DNA from: Clostridiales bacterium
Lineage (GTDB): Bacteria > Bacillota > Clostridia > Christensenellales > Aristaeellaceae
Direction of reading: 5' to 3'
NCBI GenBank assembly: GCA_004556395.1
Contig: SFHK01000045.1
Coordinates: 1-27,203, forward strand
DNA length: 27,203 bases
In this document: positions 22,178 to 27,203 of the stretch, in pieces
Position numbering within the stretch: the first letter of the stretch is position 1
How the letters are laid out: every line of letters starts with the position of its first letter
Program-made: the position numbers and the translations under genes
The notes under the pieces: model-generated
Told to the model about the DNA's origin: nothing
Seen by the model: only the letters and a program-made list of their open reading frames with translations
Databases searched by the model: none

Positions 22178-22900
22178 ATGAAGAGGAAACTGATGATCGT
22201 TCTGTCCCTGCTGTGTATTCTGGCGCTGACCGTTCCGGCGTTCGTGAGCGCCGAAACCGTGAAAACAGCCGTAAACGGCGGCTCCCTGCGCCTGCGCAAG
22301 AAGGCCACCACCAGCTCCGCAACCGTCGGCTTCGTGCAGGACGGCGACCATATCGACGTGCTCTCCAAGGGCAGCATCTGGTCCAAGGTTGAAACCAATT
22401 CCGGCAAGGTCGGCTACATCAAGACGCTCTACATCAAGGGCGCTGGCAGCGCCTACGCCAGCGGCACCACCTACACCGCCCGCAGGGCCGGCAAGACCAC
22501 CGCGGCCGTACATATGCGCGGCGGCGCGACCACCTCGAGCGGCATCATCAAGACGCTGGCCAAGGGCACGAAGGTCACCGTTCTGGGCAAGAACGGCAAC
22601 TTCTATCTGGTTTCCACCAGCAACGGAACCCAGGGCTTCGTGAGCAAGAAGTACATCTCCACCAGCGGCTCCAGCTCCACGACGCCTTCTACCAGCAGCA
22701 AGTACGCCCGCGTGACCGGTAAGGTCGTCAACATGCGTTCCGGCGCCGGCACCAAGTATAAGGTCATCACCGCGCTGACCAAGGGCACCCAAGTCAAAAT
22801 TCTGAACACCGGCAATTCCAGATGGTGGAAGGTCAGCTACACCGGCAACGGCAAGACCTATACCGGCTATATGTCCACCAGCTACCTGAAGAGAAAGTAA
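22178..22900 (+). CDS. Secreted protein with three bacterial SH3 (SH3b) domains
   Basis: This exported protein of 240 residues is made only of a signal peptide and three SH3b repeats. The signal is MKRKLMIVLSLLCILALTVP...VSA (about 1-25). Repeat 1 (about 27-78) has SLRLRKKATTSSATVGFVQDG and VGYIKTLYIKG, repeat 2 (about 95-150) has VHMRGGATTSSGIIKTLAKG and FVSKKYIS, and repeat 3 (about 175-240) has VVNMRSGAGTKYKVITALTKG and GYMSTSYLKRK. A Ser/Thr linker (SGSSSTTPSTSS) precedes repeat 3. Such proteins bind peptidoglycan; no catalytic domain is present, so it may anchor or modulate wall enzymes. ATG 22178 follows GGAGG by 9 bases; a TTG at 22169 is less likely. Confidence 0.9.
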   Translation: MKRKLMIVLSLLCILALTVPAFVSAETVKTAVNGGSLRLRKKATTSSATVGFVQDGDHIDVLSKGSIWSKVETNSGKVGYIKTLYIKGAGSAYASGTTYTARRAGKTTAAVHMRGGATTSSGIIKTLAKGTKVTVLGKNGNFYLVSTSNGTQGFVSKKYISTSGSSSTTPSTSSKYARVTGKVVNMRSGAGTKYKVITALTKGTQVKILNTGNSRWWKVSYTGNGKTYTGYMSTSYLKRK

Positions 22901-22916
22901 GCAATCCATTCGCGAA

Positions 22917-22963
22917 AAAGGGCTTCGTCTCCTCCGCTTATCCGGAGGGCGAAGCCCTTTCGT
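22917..22963 (+). terminator. Intrinsic terminator of the SH3-protein gene
   Basis: AAAGGGCTTCG (22917-22927) pairs perfectly with CGAAGCCCTTT (22950-22960), and CCTCCG pairs with CGGAGG inside it. The 3' T run plus CGTT gives a rightward terminator; the A run at the left would serve leftward transcripts as well. Confidence 0.85.
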
Positions 22964-23036
22964 TGTGATCAGGGGAACCCCCTGTCTGCGGGTACGCGGA
23001 TCTACTCCATCGAGCCCGCATGCCTCTTCCTGCAGC

Positions 23037-23080
23037 CCCATGGGAGAGCGCGAGAGGGCCGCAGCCCTCTCGCACCCCCC
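23037..23080 (-). repeat. Isolated, inverted half copy of the 96-bp repeat element
   Basis: Read on the minus strand, GGGGGGTGCGAGAGGG, a changed loop CTGCGG, then CCCTCTCGCGCTCTCCCATGGGG reproduces the hairpin and following bases of the array units at 19466-20355. The stem arms are 23050-23058 and 23065-23073. It stands alone, 16 bases past the stop of the diguanylate cyclase gene and opposite in direction to the array. Confidence 0.88.
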
Positions 23081-23095
23081 GCGCCCCGGGCAGGG

Positions 23096-26000
23096 TTATT
23101 CATCCACCTTCACCAGCGTCATCTGCATCTGATCGCCGTTTTCATTCGGCCCGGTGAACACCAGCGCGATATGCACCAGCCGCCACACGCCGTCCGTGCA
23201 GCGGGACAGACCCACATAGCTGAGCTGCCGCTCCCCGGCGGCAATCGCCGCCAGCTGCTTTTCGCGCGCGAACAGCCCCATATAGGTCTTCCGATCCTCC
23301 GCCCGGTAGAACTCGTAGCTTTGCTCGATCAGCTCAGACAAAACCCCTCTTCCCGGAATCTGTCCGAATCCGCACTTCAGAACCTCATAGCGGTTCTGCG
23401 TCAGATTTGCCGCAAGGCACACGTCGTACATCGACGTAATCGCCGTGTACATGTGCTTCAGGCTGGCTTCGTCGGGTTCATAGGTAGCGCCCAGTCCGGA
23501 TTCTCCGCCGTGGCGATACCCCGCCTGCTCCATTTCCGGCGTGTAGAACGCGCAGTGGAAATGCCTGTCGCCCTTGATGCAATACAGCGCCTTGTCCGCC
23601 TTGCGCAGAAGCATCTCGTAGGTATCCATTCCGGTGTTGCCCATCGCCGCGCCCATCGAAACGCGCAGCCTGGTCTCGTCCTTCTCGCCCAGGCGAATGT
23701 TTCCAATCCGCTCGACCAGCGTTTCCAGCACCTTTTCCACGCGCATGCGGTTATGCGTGTTGCGCAGAAGCAGAATGAACTCGTCGCCGCCGTACCGTCC
23801 CACAATGTCATTGGGACGGAAATACGTCTTGAGCAGCGTCGCCAGCTCGCGGATGGCGCGGTCGCCCTGCATGTGCCCCATGCTGTCGTTGATCGTCTTC
23901 AGCTTGTCAATGTCGGTGATTACCAGCGTGAGCGCCTCGTTCCTGCTCACGCGGAACACGCGCTCGATCATCGCTTCGGCGGTCGCGCGGTTGTACACGC
24001 CCGTCATGCCGTCCTTTTCGGCGCGCGCCAGAATGTCCAGCTCCGCCAGCTTCTCCTCGTGAATATCGCGAATCATCACCGACGCGATCGTGTGTCCGGT
24101 AAACCCGTCGATCACGCCCTCGATCGACGCCCTCGCCCAGCGGATGCTTCCGTCCCCTGTGCGGATGCGCGCCTCGATCTCGTTCGGATTGCTTCCGTTT
24201 GTAATGAACGCCGCCGTGTTGTCGCGCACGAAGAACTCGAACACGCGCGCCTGATCCTCGGGAACCACATAGGTGGTCACCATTCGATGCGCTTCCCTGT
24301 CGTAATTGCGCGCCCACTGCCCGCGATCCACGGGCAGCAGACTGCCGTCCACGGTGATCAGGCGGCGATCCTCGATGTCCAGCTCCATATACAGCCGCTC
24401 CCAGCCGGGAATCGACTTCATCTGGCTGCGGAAGCGCAGATAGGAAAGCTCCTTTTCATACGCGTCGGTAATGTCCTCCGCGCTGAACACCGCCTTGCGC
24501 GGCCGACCGTCGATGTCCAGCACCGAAACGAACTGAATCCGCTCCCAGCGCCACTCGCCGCTGGCAAGGTGCGTGCGCATAATCGTTTCCTTCTGCTTTT
24601 CGCCGTTCCTCAGCGCCTGCATCAGCTGGTTGAACGCGGCGGCCTGCCCGCCGTATTCGTCCCTCGGGCTTCTTTCCATGCAGGTAGAGAAGTGCGCCAG
24701 CGTTTCCGGCAGCGCGTGACTGCGCGCGTACGCCGTCGGCAGCGTGATCGTGTCGCTCACCACGTCGTACAGCGCCACGGAGCCGCCCGTCTGCACCATC
24801 GCCAGATGCGCGGCCTCCTCAATGACGTGCAGCCTGTCCTCAATGTCCTCTGAATAAATCGCGTAAATCAGCGCCTTGTCATCGCCCACGCGCTCCATCT
24901 GTGCGTTCAGATACAGATGCGTATAGCCGCCGCTGCCGTTTCGAATCCGCAGCGGCATGTCCAGCGCGCGCCGCCCCGCCATGCCCTCGCGAATCTTCTC
25001 CCACATGCGCGGCCAGTCCTCCGGGTGAACGAACGCCCGCGCGTCGTTCATGTCCACGCCGGCGGGAGCGCCGCCCAGCATGCGCAGAAGCGACTGATTC
25101 GCATAGCGCAGGCGCAGCTCGTCTCCGTCCACCTCATACATCCCCGCGCCGCAGGGCAGATGGTTCAGAAGGTCGCGGCGAATGTCCTCCGCGCCCATTT
25201 CATCGGTAATGTCGGCAAAATAGCCGTTCAGATAGCGCGTGCCGTCCGCGTCCCGGGTCGTGCGGTAAAACGCGCGCACCCACGCATAGCTCCCGTCGCC
25301 GCGCGCCAGACGCGTCTGCATGCTGAACGTTCCCTCGCGCTTCTGCGCCAGCACCAGCAAATGCCAGAACTGACTCGCGTCGTCCTCCTTCATGCCCCAC
25401 AGCGCGTTTTCGCCGTACTTGCGCAGAAGCTCGCCGCGCTCCATCTGAACGATGTGCGCGAAGCCCTCGTTGATATACACAGGCTCCATGCGCCCGTCGT
25501 CCAGACGAATGCGCATGAATCCGCCGGGCGTATCCTCCATGATGCGCGCCAGCAGCGCCCGCTCGGATGTAATCTGTTTTTTGAGCCGGCTTCGCTCGAG
25601 AATCACGGTTACATAGTCGACCAGCGACGCCAGATGATCGGCGCGGTGGGGATGCCGCAGGGAATCCTCCACGTTGACGAAGCCGTACAGCTTCCCGCCC
25701 ATGAATACCGGCGCGGACATGATCGACGTGATTCCCTGCCCGCGTATAAGCCTGATTTCGTCCTTCCAGCTGCTGCCCAGCCGGTTCACATCGTCAACGA
25801 GCACATATTCGTTGTTTTCAAACGCGCGGCTCCAGTGCGGGATGGTCGCCAGCGGCACGCGCTCCAGCGGCTCCCGCGGGTTCGGATCGTCCGCCCCGCG
25901 CACGGCGCAGGCAAGCGCGGCGCATTCCTCCGACGCGTGAATCTCATACAGATACGCGCGCCGCGCGCCAAAGTACGCGCACGCGTTTTCCAGCACGGCG

Positions 26001-26500
26001 CGCAACGCCTTTTCATCGTCGTCCTCCGAGAAGATCTTCCGGGCGGTGCTGTTCAGCATTCGAAGCAGCTCCACGCGATCCTCAAAGCTCCGCTTCGCCT
26101 GCGAGTGCCCGCTCACGTTCACCACGCCCAGGAAATACCGGCTCCCGCCCAGCGCGCGCACGGACAGGCGCAAATGCGAGATGGACGGCGGCAGACGGCT
26201 GAAATGCGCTTCTCCCTCCGCCATTTCGCCGCTCCGCTCCGCCTTCTCAATCAGCCGGTCGATCGCGCACGCCTCCGCGTCGGTAAGCCGCCCGCGAACA
26301 TCCTCCCGACACGCCTCCTCCGCGGTAAAAAAGCCGCCCAGCTCCTCTATAAACCTCTGATTTACAAGCTGAATCTGATAGGCGCCGCCCTCGTGCGTAA
26401 ATACGCAGGCCGCCCCCATAAACGTCTGAAATAGAACCGCAGCCGTCGAAGCCGGGTTCAGAAAATCAAGCCCATCCAATTCGTACGTCTCTCCGCCCAT
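23096..26500 (-). CDS. Multi-sensor diguanylate cyclase (PAS/GAF-GGDEF)
   Basis: The protein has 1134 residues with no obvious membrane span, so it senses signals in the cytoplasm and makes cyclic di-GMP. A PAS-like region (about 20-130) is followed by a GAF domain (about 145-305, with GITSIMSAPVFMGGKLYGFV). Then come PAS domains at about 315-435 (ending YFADITDE), 440-555 and, less clearly, 565-680 (FSAEDITDAYEKE) and 700-815. The GGDEF domain (820-985) has GGDEF at 904-908 and an RPND inhibitory site at 895-898, exactly 5 residues before it. It therefore looks active and feedback-controlled. The final 130 residues form another PAS-like module. ATG 26500 follows GGAGG by 5 bases and lies below a promoter at 26537-26565; the frame open to 26602 is upstream of that promoter. 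Confidence 0.92.
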   Translation of the reverse strand: MGGETYELDGLDFLNPASTAAVLFQTFMGAACVFTHEGGAYQIQLVNQRFIEELGGFFTAEEACREDVRGRLTDAEACAIDRLIEKAERSGEMAEGEAHFSRLPPSISHLRLSVRALGGSRYFLGVVNVSGHSQAKRSFEDRVELLRMLNSTARKIFSEDDDEKALRAVLENACAYFGARRAYLYEIHASEECAALACAVRGADDPNPREPLERVPLATIPHWSRAFENNEYVLVDDVNRLGSSWKDEIRLIRGQGITSIMSAPVFMGGKLYGFVNVEDSLRHPHRADHLASLVDYVTVILERSRLKKQITSERALLARIMEDTPGGFMRIRLDDGRMEPVYINEGFAHIVQMERGELLRKYGENALWGMKEDDASQFWHLLVLAQKREGTFSMQTRLARGDGSYAWVRAFYRTTRDADGTRYLNGYFADITDEMGAEDIRRDLLNHLPCGAGMYEVDGDELRLRYANQSLLRMLGGAPAGVDMNDARAFVHPEDWPRMWEKIREGMAGRRALDMPLRIRNGSGGYTHLYLNAQMERVGDDKALIYAIYSEDIEDRLHVIEEAAHLAMVQTGGSVALYDVVSDTITLPTAYARSHALPETLAHFSTCMERSPRDEYGGQAAAFNQLMQALRNGEKQKETIMRTHLASGEWRWERIQFVSVLDIDGRPRKAVFSAEDITDAYEKELSYLRFRSQMKSIPGWERLYMELDIEDRRLITVDGSLLPVDRGQWARNYDREAHRMVTTYVVPEDQARVFEFFVRDNTAAFITNGSNPNEIEARIRTGDGSIRWARASIEGVIDGFTGHTIASVMIRDIHEEKLAELDILARAEKDGMTGVYNRATAEAMIERVFRVSRNEALTLVITDIDKLKTINDSMGHMQGDRAIRELATLLKTYFRPNDIVGRYGGDEFILLLRNTHNRMRVEKVLETLVERIGNIRLGEKDETRLRVSMGAAMGNTGMDTYEMLLRKADKALYCIKGDRHFHCAFYTPEMEQAGYRHGGESGLGATYEPDEASLKHMYTAITSMYDVCLAANLTQNRYEVLKCGFGQIPGRGVLSELIEQSYEFYRAEDRKTYMGLFAREKQLAAIAAGERQLSYVGLSRCTDGVWRLVHIALVFTGPNENGDQMQMTLVKVDE

Positions 26501-26536
26501 CGTGGCCTCCGCATCCGTCTCAAGCCGGATACCATA

Positions 26537-26565
26537 AGTATACCATACGGAAGCGCACTTGTATA
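26537..26565 (-). promoter_or_regulatory. Promoter of the diguanylate cyclase gene
   Basis: On the minus strand TATACA (26560-26565), a 17-base spacer ending TGG and TATACT (26537-26542) sit about 37 bases upstream of ATG 26500. Its position inside the longer open frame supports the later start. Confidence 0.65.
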
Positions 26566-26602
26566 GCAAAAATTGTGTGTGAAAACCTCTGTTATTCTGC
26601 AA

Positions 26603-27203
26603 CTCTTCTCGTTTTTTTCACCGGCTTCTATTGTCTCACCCCCCACAGGCGCTGCCTCTGCCTGTCCCTGCTGGTAACCCGCAATGCGTACGTTCCATTC
26701 CTCGCTACCATTAAGGTGCTCCCTCAGGCGACTGAACACCCTTCACCTCCGCCTGCGTAAATGACGCCCATCGTCTATCCTGATCCCAAACGAAGCGCAG
26801 ACCGCCATGGAACGCTTCGCGAGATTGTATATACAACGTTCGTCCCGCTTCGATCGCGCACCCATAACCGTCCCCATCGAAGCTCCCACGGAAGATGAAA
26901 AGATGTCTCGTCTTCCCTCCGCTCACATCACCTGCTGCTTCTGCTTCCATCCCCCTCAACCGCCTGCATATCAGGAATGGATCTGACGATATGGCTCGCA
27001 ATTGTATCACCCTTTACGCAGCAGACAACACCTCTCCCGTCATCAATGGTGTAGTCGGCAGATATATGCCCAATCCAAGATCGGCATGCGAATTCCCGAA
27101 TCGGTTTATCATATCCCGTGTAGTCTTTGGATCGTTCTCGCCAAACAAGCCTGCCCTGAGCGGAGAACTTTCTCCGCACCCGATTTATCATATCTGACTT
27201 CCA
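26603..27203 (-). pseudogene. Broken minus-strand reading frames, possibly a decayed gene
   Basis: Three overlapping minus-strand frames follow one another. The first is open from the window's right edge to a stop at 26928 (includes DYTGYDKPIREFACRSW and IASHIVRSIPDMQAVEG). The second runs to 26711 (HLFIFRGSFDGDGYGCAIEA, FVWDQDRRWASFTQAEVKG). The third continues from about 26739 (VFSRLREHLNGSEEWNVRIAGYQQG). Each reads like ordinary protein composition, and the switch points overlap, as expected for a gene carrying two frameshifts. I do not recognise the family. Base composition is more AT-rich than the neighbours. Alternatively these are unrelated small frames or non-coding DNA. No plus-strand gene is convincing here. 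Confidence 0.3.

Noticed and set aside
26501..26602. Longer start of the diguanylate cyclase at 26602
   Set aside because: A promoter (26537-26565) lies inside it, and GGAGG directly precedes ATG 26500.
26895..27197. A 100-codon plus-strand frame near the right edge
   Set aside because: No ribosome site, and the minus-strand frames over the same DNA read more like protein; kept only as an alternative.

Overview
The window looks like chromosomal DNA of an anaerobic, GC-rich, Gram-positive-type bacterium, most likely a gut Clostridia member. The evidence is strong AGGAGG-type ribosome sites, TTGACA/TATAAT-type promoters, secreted proteins with short Lys-rich clostridial signal peptides, and a conserved DRTGG / HATPase / [FeFe]-hydrogenase-like / PHP operon that I associate with Clostridia. 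The exact genus cannot be read from this sequence. The left (1-480) and right (26.6-27.2 kb) edges look more AT-rich than the core.

Layout. 1-810: a partial secreted BspA-type leucine-rich-repeat gene (minus) divergent from an XRE regulator (plus), with four TAGGAA half-sites around the shared promoter region. 885-3513 (minus): a polar amino acid ABC importer operon (binding protein, permease, ATPase). It has a clear promoter and an intercistronic hairpin, and its ATPase carries an odd 73-residue tail that runs through the terminator. 3644-6081 (minus): a LarA-family nickel-pincer racemase translationally coupled to an aminotransferase, with a 12-bp-arm palindrome touching the promoter -35. 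6242-7450 (minus): an Eis-like acetyltransferase. 7501-11712 (minus): an apparent operon of DRTGG, SpoIIAB-like HATPase, [FeFe]-hydrogenase-like sensor, DRTGG, PHP phosphoesterase and a divergent DprA-like protein.

12013-19382 (plus): a peptide ABC importer operon (binding protein, two permeases, two ATPases) ending in alanine racemase. Its second permease carries an inserted extracytoplasmic SH3-like domain, which suggests uptake of cell-wall-type peptides containing D-Ala. 19466-20355: ten hairpin-bearing repeat units of about 96 bp with no credible gene, between convergent alr and a secreted alpha-amylase (20367-21923, minus). 22178-22900 (plus): a secreted triple-SH3b protein. It converges on a 1134-residue multi-sensor diguanylate cyclase (23096-26500, minus), and an isolated, inverted copy of the same repeat lies between them. 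The last 600 bp hold broken minus-strand reading frames that may be a decayed gene.

The points most worth following are the SH3-domain permease coupled to alr, the hydrogenase-like sensor operon with Ala at the usual proton-relay Cys position, and the 96-bp repeat family found between convergent genes. Function statements are inferred from motifs read by eye; no database search was possible.
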